Assembly: GCF_000763575.1 (NCBI RefSeq)
Contig: NZ_CP009170.1
Span: 459,501-523,500, forward strand
Source of the DNA: Thermoanaerobacter kivui
GTDB lineage: Bacteria; Bacillota; Thermoanaerobacteria; Thermoanaerobacterales; Thermoanaerobacteraceae
Reading direction: 5' to 3'
Length of the DNA: 64,000 nucleotides
The notes beneath the pieces were generated by a model that was given only the letters and a program-made list of their open reading frames with translations, ran no database searches and had not been told where the DNA came from. Positions 36,150 through 47,100 of the stretch are shown here, one piece after another. Made by a program: the position numbers and the translations under genes. Position 1 is the stretch's first letter. Every line of letters starts with the position of its first letter.

Positions 36150-36187
36150 AACCACTTTAAAAATTTTTAAAAAGTGGTTATTTTATT
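36150..36187 (+). terminator. Terminator after niaR
   Basis: Stem AACCACTTT / AAAGTGGTT followed by a T-rich tail. Confidence 0.75.
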
Positions 36188-36188
36188 A

Positions 36189-36218
36189 TTGACAGGTGTA
36201 TATACATCTGTGTATACT
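36189..36218 (+). promoter_or_regulatory. Promoter with NiaR-type operator
   Basis: TTGACA (36189-36194), 18-bp spacer, TATACT (36213-36218). The near-perfect 20-bp palindrome ACAGGTGTATATACATCTGT (36192-36211) covers the -35 and spacer, so a bound repressor would block RNA polymerase. NiaR, encoded upstream, is the obvious candidate. Confidence 0.7.
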
Positions 36219-36252
36219 ATAATTATGAAAGTTAAAGAATGGGGGTTTTAAT

Positions 36253-36753
36253 GTGAAGACAAGAGAAATTACTATTGGAGGACTTTTAGCAGCATTGGCA
36301 CTTGTTATACCATTGGCTTTTGGAGGAGTATTAGGGATAGTTATTCCACCTTTCTCAGCCACACTAGCATCTCATGTACCTGTAATGCTGGCAATGCTTA
36401 TAAGTCCTGCAACAGCAGTATTTGTAGGTATTGTATCTGCGATAGGATTTTTAATAAAATTGGGACCTGTAATAGCAGCAAGAGCGGCGGTTCACGCAGT
36501 GTTTGGCTATGTTGGAGCTAAAATGATACAAAGAGGATATTCTTTTCCCGTGGCGTTAGCTGTTACACTTCCAATACATGCTGTTTTAGAAGCAATTGTG
36601 GTGATGCCTTTTGGATTTGATTTTTACAAGGCTTTTGTGGTTGTAGGAGTAGGGACAATGATTCATCACACAATAGATTCTGCAATTGCATTGGCGGTGT
36701 TTTACGCACTAAATCCTATCTTAAAGTCTAAAGCTGTGAACATAAAAAATTAA
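36253..36753 (+). CDS. ECF transporter S component, probably for niacin
   Basis: A 166-residue membrane protein with about five to six segments, of the NiaX type. It would capture vitamin outside and use the shared ECF module, not encoded here. The niacin call rests on niaR next door and the palindrome over its promoter. GTG 36253 is the start: the overlapping ATG at 36251 runs straight into TGA. Confidence 0.78.
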   Translation: MKTREITIGGLLAALALVIPLAFGGVLGIVIPPFSATLASHVPVMLAMLISPATAVFVGIVSAIGFLIKLGPVIAARAAVHAVFGYVGAKMIQRGYSFPVALAVTLPIHAVLEAIVVMPFGFDFYKAFVVVGVGTMIHHTIDSAIALAVFYALNPILKSKAVNIKN

Positions 36754-36765
36754 CTTTTTAAAAGG

Positions 36766-36788
36766 AAACGTCTCATTTTGAGATGTTT
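36766..36788 (+). repeat. Left flanking hairpin repeat of palindromic element copy 2
   Basis: Stem-loop AAACGTCTC-ATTTT-GAGATGTTT, 12 bp after the ECF gene. It is a near copy of the terminator at 37055-37084 on the other side of the element. Confidence 0.6.
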
Positions 36789-37054
36789 TAGCTTGATAAC
36801 AAAGTTAAAAAAATTATTTAAAGTAGATATTTTACATCGTTGCTCCGGAGTTCCAAAGCGACAAAGCTAAGCGCGACTTTCGGATTCCGGCAGGGTGCCG
36901 GGCACATTCGACGTCCTGTCTCAGGTGCCCGCCTCCGCCATCACAAGGCTACGGCCCTGCCTCCATCCTCAGTCTTGCTAAGCTTTGTTAGCGCTTTGTC
37001 ACAAGTCGCAACTTATGTAAAATATCTACTTTACGAAAGTTTGTCATCAGCCTG
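36789..37054 (-). mobile_element. Palindromic MITE-like element, copy 2 (inverted)
   Basis: Second copy of the element at 3689-3951, in the opposite orientation. The core has exact 16-bp terminal inverted repeats AGTAGATATTTTACAT (36822-36837) and its complement (37015-37030). The same nested arms are present, e.g. 36861-36872 with 36977-36988. Similarity to copy 1 extends past the core to about 30-45 bp on each side. No transposase. The ORF that crosses it has no ribosome site. Confidence 0.8.
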
Positions 37055-37084
37055 AAACGCCTCAATTTTGAGGCGTTCTTTTTT
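37055..37084 (+). terminator. Terminator / right flanking repeat of element copy 2
   Basis: Stem AAACGCCTC / GAGGCGTTC around AATTTT, then six T. Probably the original terminator of the ECF gene, now separated from it by the element. Confidence 0.78.
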
Positions 37085-37137
37085 GTGAAAATTGTATGAA
37101 GAGAGTGTAAAATATTCTTTAAAAAAACTGTTTTTTA

Positions 37138-37166
37138 TTGTCATTGAGATTTCATAGTGATATAAT
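37138..37166 (+). promoter_or_regulatory. Promoter of secA
   Basis: TTGTCA (37138-37143), 17-bp spacer, TATAAT (37161-37166). Confidence 0.75.
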
Positions 37167-37201
37167 ATATAGTTGATTAATAACCTTAGAAGGTGATAAA
37201 A

Positions 37202-39895
37202 ATGTTGAGCTTAGTTGAAAAAATATTTGGCAGCTACAGTGAAAGAGAAGTTAAGAGATTGGAACCAATTGCCGATAAGGTTTTGTCATATGAAGATCAA
37301 ATGGCAAGACTTACGGATGCAGAGCTTAGGGCGAAAACAGATGAATTTAAAAATAGATTGAAAAATGGTGAAACTCTTGATGATATACTTCCCGAGGCTT
37401 TTGCGGTGGTAAGAGAGGCCGCTTGGAGAACTCTTAAAATGAAACATTTTAGAGTGCAGGTGATAGGCGGCATTGTCCTTCACCAAGGACGTATTGCTGA
37501 AATGAAAACTGGTGAAGGAAAAACTCTTGTCGCAACATTACCTGCATATCTTAATGCTTTAGAAGGCAAGGGAGTTCATATTGTAACTGTCAATGACTAT
37601 TTGGCAAAAAGAGACCGCGATTGGATGGGCAAAATATACGAATTTTTAGGTTTAAGTGTTGGAGTGATACTCCATGATATGGGCCCAGAAGAAAGAAAAA
37701 AAGCCTACGCTGCAGATATAACATATGGGACTAACAATGAATTCGGATTTGACTATTTAAGAGATAACATGGTTATATACAAAGAAGACATGGTACAAAG
37801 AGAGCTCAATTATGCTATAGTGGACGAGGTAGACAGTATATTGATAGACGAAGCGAGGACTCCTCTTATCATATCAGGCATAGGCGAAAAATCCACTGAC
37901 ATGTATAAATTAGCTGACAGGTTTGTAAGGACCCTTAGAAGAGATGAAGACTACGTGGTTGACGAGAAGGCGAAAGCTGTAAGTTTAACTGAAAAAGGCG
38001 TTGTAAAAGCGGAAAAATTTTTTGGCATAAAAAATCTTGCAGATATTGAAAATATGGAAATTTCTCATCACATTAACCAGGCATTGAAAGCTCACGCCAT
38101 AATGAAAAGAGATATAGACTATGTGGTAAAAGATGGTCAAGTCATTATAGTGGATGAATTTACAGGAAGGCTTATGTTTGGGAGAAGGTACAGTGAAGGC
38201 CTACATCAGGCTATTGAGGCAAAGGAAGGGGTTAAGGTAGAAAGAGAAAGCAAAACTTTAGCCACCATAACATTCCAGAATTACTTTAGAATGTATAAAA
38301 AATTAGCTGGTATGACAGGTACAGCTCAAACAGAAGAGCAAGAATTTAGGGCTATTTATGGATTAGATGTTGTAGTAATACCGACTAATAAGCCGATGAT
38401 AAGAATAGACCATCCTGATGTGATATACAAAACAGAAGAAGCCAAGTTTAAAGCTGTTGTTGAGGACATTGTAGAACATCATAAAAAAGGTCAGCCTGTT
38501 CTAGTTGGTACCATTTCTATTGAAAAATCTGAAAAATTAAGCGCCATGTTAAAGAAAAGAGGGATACCTCATCAAGTATTAAATGCAAAGTACCATGAAA
38601 AAGAAGCAGAGATAATAGCACAGGCAGGAAGAAAAGGAGCAGTTACAATTGCTACAAACATGGCAGGCCGTGGTACTGATATCCTTTTAGGAGGTAATCC
38701 TGAATTTATAGCTAAGAAAAAGATGCATGAGGAGGGCTACTCAAAAGAAATTATTAACGAAGCTGCAGGATATGGCCCTGTTTCAGGCGAGGAAGTTAAA
38801 AAAGCCCGCGAGAGATATTTTGAGCTTCTTGAAGAGGCGAAAAAAGAGACTGAAAAAGAACACGATGAGGTTGTAAAGCTGGGTGGGCTTTACATTATAG
38901 GTACTGAAAGGCACGAAGCTAGGAGAATAGACAATCAGTTGAGAGGACGTGCAGGCCGTCAAGGTGACCCAGGAGAATCAAGATTTTATATATCTTTAGA
39001 AGACGACCTTATGAGACTTTTTGGCTCAGAAAGAGTAAAGAACATGATGGACAGTCTGGGAATTGATGATGACCAGCCCATAGAGCATAAGATTTTGACA
39101 AAACAAATAGAGCAGGCCCAGAAAAAGGTAGAGGGTATAAACTTTGACACTAGAAAACACGTTTTGCAGTATGACGATGTAATGAACAAACAAAGAGAGA
39201 TAATATATGCCCAAAGGAGAAAGGTACTTGAAGGTGAAAACTTAAAAGAGTCTATTCTTGAGATGGTAAAAAGTATAATAGAGAGAAATGTTGAGATATA
39301 TACTGCAGGAAGTAAGTATCCTGAGGAATGGGATATAAAAGGGCTTTTAGACCATCTTTACGACATGTTCCTTGAAAAAGACAGCGTGGTTATTGATGTT
39401 GATATAGATAGGCTTGACAAAGATGTCTTGACTGACATAATATATGAAGAGGCTGTAAGGCAATATGAGAAAAAAGAAGCGGAAATTGGTCCAGAGCAAA
39501 TGAGGGAAATTGAGCGAATAGTTCTTTTAAGGGTTGTAGATACTAAGTGGATGGACCACATAGACGAAATGGACCAATTGCGTCAAGGCATAGGCTTAAG
39601 AGCTTATGGACAAGTGGACCCTCTTATTGAGTACAAAAAAATAGCTTTTGATATGTTTGAAGACTTGATACAAAGCATACAAGAGGATACTGTTAAATTC
39701 TTGTATCACATTCAAATTAATAAAGACAATATGATTCAAAGAGAACAGGTGGCGAAACCTATTTCCACTAATGTAGACGCAGAAGAGAAAAAACAGCCAG
39801 TTGTTAAAGGCAAAAAAGTTGGCAGAAATGACCCATGTCCTTGTGGCAGTGGTAAAAAGTATAAAAAATGTTGTGGTGCCAATATAAAATACTAA
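37202..39895 (+). CDS. secA: Preprotein translocase ATPase SecA
   Basis: An 897-residue motor that pushes preproteins through SecYEG. Walker [11 protein letters not shown] (near 102), Walker [17 protein letters not shown], preprotein cross-linking domain, the second helicase half ([15 protein letters not shown]), and the C-terminal zinc motif [13 protein letters not shown]. Length is normal. ATG 37202 fits AGAAGGTG better than in-frame GTG 37193. The gene is followed 16 bp later by prfB, as in B. subtilis. Confidence 0.97.
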   Translation: MLSLVEKIFGSYSEREVKRLEPIADKVLSYEDQMARLTDAELRAKTDEFKNRLKNGETLDDILPEAFAVVREAAWRTLKMKHFRVQVIGGIVLHQGRIAEMKTGEGKTLVATLPAYLNALEGKGVHIVTVNDYLAKRDRDWMGKIYEFLGLSVGVILHDMGPEERKKAYAADITYGTNNEFGFDYLRDNMVIYKEDMVQRELNYAIVDEVDSILIDEARTPLIISGIGEKSTDMYKLADRFVRTLRRDEDYVVDEKAKAVSLTEKGVVKAEKFFGIKNLADIENMEISHHINQALKAHAIMKRDIDYVVKDGQVIIVDEFTGRLMFGRRYSEGLHQAIEAKEGVKVERESKTLATITFQNYFRMYKKLAGMTGTAQTEEQEFRAIYGLDVVVIPTNKPMIRIDHPDVIYKTEEAKFKAVVEDIVEHHKKGQPVLVGTISIEKSEKLSAMLKKRGIPHQVLNAKYHEKEAEIIAQAGRKGAVTIATNMAGRGTDILLGGNPEFIAKKKMHEEGYSKEIINEAAGYGPVSGEEVKKARERYFELLEEAKKETEKEHDEVVKLGGLYIIGTERHEARRIDNQLRGRAGRQGDPGESRFYISLEDDLMRLFGSERVKNMMDSLGIDDDQPIEHKILTKQIEQAQKKVEGINFDTRKHVLQYDDVMNKQREIIYAQRRKVLEGENLKESILEMVKSIIERNVEIYTAGSKYPEEWDIKGLLDHLYDMFLEKDSVVIDVDIDRLDKDVLTDIIYEEAVRQYEKKEAEIGPEQMREIERIVLLRVVDTKWMDHIDEMDQLRQGIGLRAYGQVDPLIEYKKIAFDMFEDLIQSIQEDTVKFLYHIQINKDNMIQREQVAKPISTNVDAEEKKQPVVKGKKVGRNDPCPCGSGKKYKKCCGANIKY

Positions 39896-39911
39896 AAAGG
39901 AGAGATGCAGT

Positions 39912-41019
39912 TTGTTGCAGGATTACAAAGCAGAAGTTTCAAACATGATTGAAGAAATAAAAGAAATGGGGGTTTCTCTTTGACATAGAAAGTGTCAAAA
40001 GAGAAATAGAAGAAATAGACAAAAAGATGTCTGATCCTGCTTTTTGGAGCGATATAAAAAAGTCACAGGAATTAGCTAAAAAACAAAAAGCCTTAAAAGA
40101 ACTTTTAGAAGAGTACAATTCTCTTGTGTCAAAATGGGAAGACTTAAATACACTTATTGAATTGGGTTTAGAAGAAGGGGATGAGTCGATAACTGACGAA
40201 GTAGACAAGGAATACAAAGAGCTCAAGAAAAAGTTAGAGGATTTAAAGATAAAAACACTATTAAATGGCCCCTATGATAAAAACAATGCCATACTTTCTA
40301 TTCATGCAGGTTCAGGTGGTACAGAGGCTCAAGATTGGGCTGAAATGCTACTTCGCATGTATACAAGATGGGCTAATGACAAAGGTTTTGAAGTAGAAAC
40401 CCTTGACTATTTGCAAGGAGAAGAAGCAGGAATAAAAAGTGTCACTCTTATGATAAAAGGGCCTTTTGCCTATGGATATCTTAAATCAGAGGCGGGTGTT
40501 CACCGCCTTGTGAGGATATCTCCTTTTGATGCGGCAGGTAGAAGGCATACTTCATTTGCACTTGTGGAAGTACTTCCTGAATTAGAAAATGATATTGAAG
40601 TGGAAATAAGGCCTGAGGATTTAAAAATTGACACTTATAGGGCTTCGGGTGCGGGAGGACAGTATGTAAATAAGACGGAGTCTGCTGTAAGGATTACCCA
40701 CCTTCCAACAGGCATAGTGGTTTCCTGTCAGAGTGAAAGGTCTCAGATTCAAAACAGAGAAACTGCCATGAAAATGCTTAAAGCTAAACTTTTGGACCTC
40801 ATGATGAAAGAGAAGAAAGAAAAAATCGAAGACTTAAAAGGAGAGCATAGAGAGGCAGCATGGGGCAACCAAATAAGATCTTATGTCTTCCAGCCCTATA
40901 CTCTTGTAAAAGACCACAGGACAAATTATGAGGTGGGAAATGTTCAGGCAGTGATGGATGGGGAAATAGATGGATTTATAAACGCTTACCTAAAGCAAAA
41001 ATCACAAGGGATATCTTAA
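39912..41019 (+). CDS. prfB: Peptide chain release factor 2, with programmed +1 frameshift
   Basis: The reading frame from TTG 39912 (ribosome site AAAGGAGA) runs 23 codons to CTT TGA C at 39978-39984; a +1 shift past this TGA continues in the long frame to 41019, giving 368 residues. GGGGG at 39968-39972 is the usual internal Shine-Dalgarno-like stimulator. The GGQ motif is in ASGAGGQYVNKTESAV; the tripeptide anticodon region SPF (RISPFDAAG) reads UGA and UAA. The shift is autoregulatory: low RF2 favours it. Start could also be TTG 39915. Confidence 0.93.
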
Positions 41020-41070
41020 AAGGTATCCCTTTAAATTTAATCTATGTATTTTGCGAGAAAGGAGTAAGTC

Positions 41071-43209
41071 ATGAATAGGATAAAGGATATATTAAAGAAA
41101 GAATTTGGATTAAAAGACTTTCAAGTGGAAAATACAATAAAGCTTATTGATGAAGGAAATACAATTCCTTTTATTGCAAGGTACAGGAAAGAAGCGACAG
41201 GAAGTTTGTCAGATGAGGTTTTAAGAAATTTTTATGACCGACTTACATATTTGAGAAACCTTGAAGAGAAGAAACAGGATACTATAAGGTTAATTGATGA
41301 ACAGGGAAAACTGACAGAGGAGATAAAAGCAAAAATAGAAAATGCCACAACTTTACAAGAAGTAGAGGACATATACAGGCCTTTTAGGCCAAAAAGAAGG
41401 ACAAGGGCGACCATTGCGAAAGAAAAAGGCTTGGAACCTCTTGCAAAGGTTATTTCTTCAAATGATGTAACAGATGGGGATGTAAAGGAATACGCAAAGC
41501 CTTATCTTAATGAAAATGTTCCAACAGTTGAAGAAGCATACCAAGGAGCAATGGATATAATTGCAGAGGATATATCTGATGACGCTGATATAAGGAAATA
41601 CATAAGGAGTTTTACATGGAATAACGGAATTATAGTGACACAGGCATTAAAAGAGGAGAGGTCTCCTTATGAGATGTATTATGACTATAAAGAAGCTGTA
41701 AAGACAATACCGCCTCATAGGATTCTTGCGATAAACAGGGCAGAAAGGGAAAAATACATATCTGTAAAAATTGAGATAGATAGTGAGAAAATAATAAATA
41801 GGCTTATAGAATCAAAAGTAAATAAAGCTTCAATATTTGCAGAGTATTACAAGAAAGCAATTGAAGATTCCTACAAAAGGCTTATTGCGCCTTCAATAGA
41901 GAGAGAGATAAGGAATGCTCTTACGGAAAAAGCAGAAGAAAAGGCAATAATAGTTTTTAAAGAAAATCTAAAAAGTCTTTTACTCCAGCCGCCAATAAAA
42001 GGACATGTTGTTATGGGATTCGACCCTGCCTATAGGACAGGATGTAAAATTGCTGTTGTAGATGAAACGGGAAAACTTTTGGACACTGCTACAGTATATC
42101 CTACTCCTCCTCAAAATGATTTTGAAAATTCTAAAAAGGTTTTAAAAGAGTTAATAGAAAAATACAATGTCACTTTAATCGCTTTGGGAAATGGAACTGC
42201 TTCAAGAGAGAGTGAAATGTTTATAGCAGAGCTTATAAAAGAACTTTCAAGAGAAGTAAAATATGTGATAGTGAATGAAGCAGGGGCATCAGTCTATTCT
42301 GCTTCTCCAATAGGTACAGAGGAATTTCCTGATATAAACGTAAGTTTAAGAGGAGCTATCTCACTGGCGCGAAGGCTTCAAGACCCATTGGCAGAGCTTG
42401 TAAAAATTGATCCAAAGTCCATCGGGGTAGGACAGTATCAACACGATGTAGACCAGAAAAAACTGGGAGATGCTTTAAACGGTGTTGTAGAAGATTGTGT
42501 AAACAGCGTAGGTGTTGATTTAAACACTGCATCAGTATCTCTTTTAAAATACGTTTCAGGGATAAATGCTGCTATTGCCAAGAATATTGTTGAATATCGA
42601 AACCAAATAGGCAAGTTTACAAATAGGGAGCAGCTTAAAAATGTAAAAAGATTAGGAGATACTACTTTTACACAATGTGCGGGTTTTTTGAGAATTTTGG
42701 ACGGTGACAATATCTTTGACTCAACAGCAGTTCACCCAGAGAGGTACGAAACCTTAGAAAAGCTTTTAGAAAAATTTGGGTATAAAAAAGAAAAATTAGA
42801 TAGAAAAAAGTTAAAAGACTTTGCTAATTCTTTAGAAGAATACGGATTAGAGAAGATTTCAGAGGAATACGATATAGGACTTCCTACTCTTTATGACATA
42901 GTTTCAGAGCTTAAAAAACCTGGAAGAGATCCCAGAGAGGATTTGCCTAAGCCAATTTTGAGGTCTGATGTAATGACTATAAATGAGCTAAAACCAGGCA
43001 TGGAACTTATGGGAACAGTTAGGAATGTCACTGATTTTGGCTGCTTTGTAGATATAGGGGTTCATACTGATGGGCTTGTTCATATTTCTGAGATGTCTCA
43101 AGGCTACATAAAGCATCCTCTTGATGTGGTTTCAGTGGGAGACATTGTAAAAGTGAGAGTTTTAAGTGTTGACATTGAGAGAAATAGAATTTCTCTTTCA
43201 ATGAAATAA
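41071..43209 (+). CDS. tex: Tex-family transcription accessory protein
   Basis: A 712-residue RNA-binding protein: N-terminal Tex_N helical part, YqgF/RuvX-like domain (about 315-420; GFDPAYRTGCKIAVVDE), helix-hairpin-helix (about 480-560; LLKYVSGINAAIAKNIVEYR), C-terminal S1 domain (about 640-712; GTVRNVTDFGCFVDIGVHTD). Complete. It probably acts on transcription or RNA, role not well defined. Ribosome site AGAAAGGAG. Confidence 0.95.
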   Translation: MNRIKDILKKEFGLKDFQVENTIKLIDEGNTIPFIARYRKEATGSLSDEVLRNFYDRLTYLRNLEEKKQDTIRLIDEQGKLTEEIKAKIENATTLQEVEDIYRPFRPKRRTRATIAKEKGLEPLAKVISSNDVTDGDVKEYAKPYLNENVPTVEEAYQGAMDIIAEDISDDADIRKYIRSFTWNNGIIVTQALKEERSPYEMYYDYKEAVKTIPPHRILAINRAEREKYISVKIEIDSEKIINRLIESKVNKASIFAEYYKKAIEDSYKRLIAPSIEREIRNALTEKAEEKAIIVFKENLKSLLLQPPIKGHVVMGFDPAYRTGCKIAVVDETGKLLDTATVYPTPPQNDFENSKKVLKELIEKYNVTLIALGNGTASRESEMFIAELIKELSREVKYVIVNEAGASVYSASPIGTEEFPDINVSLRGAISLARRLQDPLAELVKIDPKSIGVGQYQHDVDQKKLGDALNGVVEDCVNSVGVDLNTASVSLLKYVSGINAAIAKNIVEYRNQIGKFTNREQLKNVKRLGDTTFTQCAGFLRILDGDNIFDSTAVHPERYETLEKLLEKFGYKKEKLDRKKLKDFANSLEEYGLEKISEEYDIGLPTLYDIVSELKKPGRDPREDLPKPILRSDVMTINELKPGMELMGTVRNVTDFGCFVDIGVHTDGLVHISEMSQGYIKHPLDVVSVGDIVKVRVLSVDIERNRISLSMK

Positions 43210-43304
43210 AAAAATTTTTTAATTAGTACCCCCTAAAAATTTATTTCTTCCTCCGAAATTATATAGTGAAAATAAGGTAAATCAAACAAAGGAGGAAGAA
43301 GAGT

Positions 43305-43955
43305 ATGAAGAAAATATTAGCTTTTGTGCTTATGGGGTTACTCGTTTTTTCTTCTGCTTTAACAGTCTATGCAAAGCCAGATAAGGCGAAACATGAGCTA
43401 AAAATTAAAACAGAAACTAAATTAGAGGCAAAAGGAGAAACTAAAAATAAGGTAGAAGCCCAAACGCAGACAAAATTAGAAGCTAGCGTGAAAGCTAAGG
43501 AATTTAAAGGGAAGGTATCTGTCAACAAAAAAGAGATAAAATTTGACACACCTCCAGTGATAAAAGAAGGAAGAACCTTAATCCCTGTGCGGGCTATAAT
43601 GAATGGTTTTGGGGCAAAAGTGGACTGGGACGAAGAAACCAATACAGTTACTATTACAAAAGGCGATATAACAATTCAACTTGTTTTAGGTGAGACAAAA
43701 GTTTTAGTAAACGGTAAAGAAGTTACTTTAGACGTTCCGGCAATGGAAATAAGCAATAGAACATTTGTGCCAATTAGATTTATATCTGAGATTTTAGGGG
43801 GAAAAGTAAATTACGATAAAAAAACAGGAGATATAGAAATTGAAGAAGAGAATCAAACGGAAATAGAAAATAATTCTGAAGAAAGTACAGTATCTCAGGA
43901 TGTGTACGGAAATACAAATGAGACAGTTACAAACAGTGTATACGGCACCGAATGA
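43305..43955 (+). CDS. Exported stalk-domain (copper amine oxidase N-type) protein
   Basis: A 216-residue secreted protein. Signal peptide 1-23 (AFVLMGLLVFSSALTVYA), a Lys/Glu-rich spacer (about 24-66), then two copies of the stalk domain (about 67-180; IKEGRTLIPVRAIMNGFGAK, EISNRTFVPIRFISEILGGK) and an Asn/Glu-rich tail. Such domains are common on clostridial surfaces and are thought to bind or present, not to catalyse. The same domain is fused to the binding protein at 48055. Confidence 0.85.
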   Translation: MKKILAFVLMGLLVFSSALTVYAKPDKAKHELKIKTETKLEAKGETKNKVEAQTQTKLEASVKAKEFKGKVSVNKKEIKFDTPPVIKEGRTLIPVRAIMNGFGAKVDWDEETNTVTITKGDITIQLVLGETKVLVNGKEVTLDVPAMEISNRTFVPIRFISEILGGKVNYDKKTGDIEIEEENQTEIENNSEESTVSQDVYGNTNETVTNSVYGTE

Positions 43956-43976
43956 AGATGTAGAAAGCAATGATTA

Positions 43977-44009
43977 AAAAATGCCAGCATTCTAAATGCT
44001 GGCATTTTT
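43977..44009 (+). terminator. Terminator before the chelatase cluster
   Basis: Stem AAATGCCAGCATT / AATGCTGGCATTT with 2-3 nt loop and T tail; very strong. Confidence 0.93.
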
Positions 44010-44035
44010 ATTTTGTTATTGTTTTGACTATTGTT

Positions 44036-44067
44036 TTGTTCATCTTGTCGTGTTATAATTATAATAA
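44036..44067 (+). promoter_or_regulatory. Candidate promoter and Fur-type palindrome upstream of cobN
   Basis: TTGTTC (44036-44041), 18-bp spacer, TATAAT (44060-44065). The perfect palindrome TTATAATTATAA (44053-44064) lies over the -10 region and resembles half-sites of Fur, Zur or PerR boxes. Control by a metal-sensing Fur-family regulator would suit the genes, but the match is to an AT-rich word and is weak evidence. Confidence 0.4.
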
Positions 44068-44149
44068 AAATAACATCCTTAAAAGTATACTCTATATACA
44101 TTAACTTCGTCACATTTGTTAGTGTTTTAAGCGAAGGAGGGGAGATTTT

Positions 44150-47100
44150 GTGAAAAGAATTACGGCTGTAGTATGGCATAGTTATGCAACACTTCTAAGA
44201 AAGGTGAGTGAGGAATTAAAAGGAGTTTTGGATGTAAAAGTTTATTCAGCACGCCTTCTTGAAGAAGGGAAAGAAGATATTGATGAACTTTATAAAGAAA
44301 TGGAAGAATCAGATTTGCTGTTTTTCTATCGATCATCGGGAGAAAGTGTATGGACGGAACTGGAGTCCAAAGTAAAAACCATGAATAAACCGGTTGTTTG
44401 TACTGCTTTTGACCCTACATTTTGGTCCATGTCAAATGTTAATATAAGCATACCTGCAAAATGTTATGCTTACATGACACAGGGAGGTAATGAAAATTTC
44501 CTCCAAATGTTTTTGATGCTGGCAGCGGAAGTACTTGGCTTAAATGTTTCTTATTCAGAACCAAAGGAATATCCGTGGGAAGGGATCTATCATCCTGATG
44601 CTTCAAAAATCTTTTCTTCTGTTGAAGAATATTTTTCTTGGTATAAAATACACAGAAAAAATAATATAGCGAACAAAAATTTTACCCAAATACCAACAGT
44701 AGGTTTGCTCTTTGCACGCAGTTATTGGGTAAATAATAATACAGCTGTAGAGGACATGTTGATACGTACCTTAGAAGAAAAAGGATTGAATGTTATACCT
44801 GTTTTCTGTTATTCCGTGAAAGATGATGGACTTGGTACAAGAAGTGCCGGAGAGGTTGTACGGCAATATTTTATAAAAGAAGGAAAACCTTTAATCAATG
44901 CCTTGATAAAACTTATGTCTTTCTTTTTGGAAAGCAGTAAGCAGGAGTTTGATAAGAAAGAAACAGCTTCTAAAGGTGTATCCTTGTTACAAGAATTGGG
45001 GGTGCCTGTATTTGAACCGGTGGTATCTTATTATAAGACAATCGAGGAATGGCAAGAAGATCCTCAAGGTTTGAATACGGATATTTCGTGGACAATAGCG
45101 ATGCCTGAGTTTGAGGGAGTGATAGAACCTATATTTATTGGAGCAATCGAGCGAAAAGATGGCTTCGAGAGGCGGGTACCAGTGGAAGAAAGGATAAAAA
45201 AGCTGGTTGATCGCATAAACAAATGGATAATGCTTCAGTTAAAGCCTGTTCAGGCAAGAAAGGTAGCTTTTATACTTCATAATAATCCTTGTGCATCTGT
45301 GGAAGCAACAGTTGGAGGAGGAGCAAATTTAGATACTTTAGAAAGTGTGGCTCGTATACTGAGTTGCATGAAAGAAAGGGGTTATGATGTAGAACTCCCT
45401 GCTGATGGCAAAGAGTTGATTAAAACAATTATGGAAAGAAAAGCTATATCTGAATTCAGATGGACAACCATTGACGAGATTGTTAATAAAGGCGGAGTGA
45501 TTAAATTCATGGATGTGGATGAATATTGCCGCTGGTTTGATACATTGGAACCAGAGGTTAAAAAGCGCATAACAGAGGCATGGGGTAATCCGCCAGGGGA
45601 AGAAATGAATGGTGTTCCAGCGGCAATGGTTTATGATGGGAAGATTGCCATAACCGGTGTAAAACTTGGCAATGCCTATGTGTGTGTACAGCCCAAGAGG
45701 GGATGTGCAGGTTCCAGGTGTGATGGACGGGTTTGTAAGATACTGCATGACCCTGATATTCCACCACCCCACCAGTATTTGGCTACTTACAAATATCTGG
45801 AAGAGCAAGTAGATGTAATTGTTCATGTAGGAACCCATGGTAATCTTGAGTTTTTGCCAGGGAAAGGAGTTGCACTGTCACAAAATTGTTATCCAGACAT
45901 TGCTATTGGTAATATTCCTCATTTATACATATATAATGCGGATAATCCTCCAGAAGGAACTATTGCCAAGAGGAGAAGTTATGCTACTCTTGTTGATCAT
46001 ATGCAAACTGTGATGACACAGGGAGGGCTCTATGATGAACTTGCCGAGCTTGATAGATATATGGAGGAATATGAAAAGGCTAAAGTTGCGGATCCTGCAA
46101 GAGCCCATGCATTAAAGCATATGATAATAGACGAAATAAAGCGGACAAATCTTGACAAGCAGATACCGCTGGAAAACGCTCATGATTCTTTTGAAGAAGT
46201 AGCTGAAAGGGTTCATGCTTTGCTTTCGGTAATCAGGAATACACAGATTCAGGACGGGCAGCATATATTTGGGGATATCCCTGAAGGGGAGCGGCGTGTA
46301 GAGTTTATAAATTCTATTATGCGTTTTGATAGTGGCAATGAAGTTTCTTTGAGACGTGTCGTAGCAAGGCTTATGAACTTAGAGCTTTCTGAACTTCTCA
46401 GTGATCAGAGTAAAATTTGTTTAAAATATGGTAAATCCTATGGGGCTCTTTTGGAAGAAGTTGATAGAGTTTCTAAAGCCTTTTTAGCTCATCTTATTGA
46501 GGGTATAGAGATAGATACAAATCTTGCAAGAGAGGTATTGAAAGAAAAGTTTGTTTGTGAAGAAGCTTTGAAAGATTTAAATGCTCTTTTGCCACGGGTA
46601 ATGGACTTAAACGAAAGGGTTGAAGCTTCGAAAGAGATAGATGCTCTCTTGTCTGGTTTTGAAGGTAAATACATTCCAGCAGGACCGTCGGGTTTGATTA
46701 CAAGAGGCAGAGATGACGTTTTGCCGACAGGCAGGAACTTTTATTCATTGGATCCTTACAGAGTTCCTACTAAAGCAGCATATGAGGTAGGAAAACGTCT
46801 TGCAGAAAAGGTGATAGAAAAGTACTTGAAGGAAGAAGGGCGTTATCCCGAGAATATTGCTATATACTGGATGTGCAATGACATCATGTGGGCTGACGGC
46901 GAAGGATTGGGGCAGATGCTTTACCTTTTAGGTGTACGCCCAAAATGGTTGCCAAACGGCCGGGTAAGTGGTATTGAAGTGATTCCACTTGAAGAACTTG
47001 GACGACCGAGGATTGATCTAACAGTTAGGGTTTCAGGAATTACGAGGGATAACTTTCCAAATTGCATTGAATTGTTAGATGAAGCTATTCAGACTGTTGC

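Noticed and set aside
36840-37055. ORF of 71 codons with a similar ORF at 3762-3947
   Set aside because: Both lie inside copies of the palindromic element, lack ribosome sites, and their protein likeness follows from the shared noncoding repeat with paired changes.
44041-44149. Cobalamin riboswitch before cobN
   Set aside because: No B12-box-like sequence and no suitable structured leader; the space between promoter and start is short.
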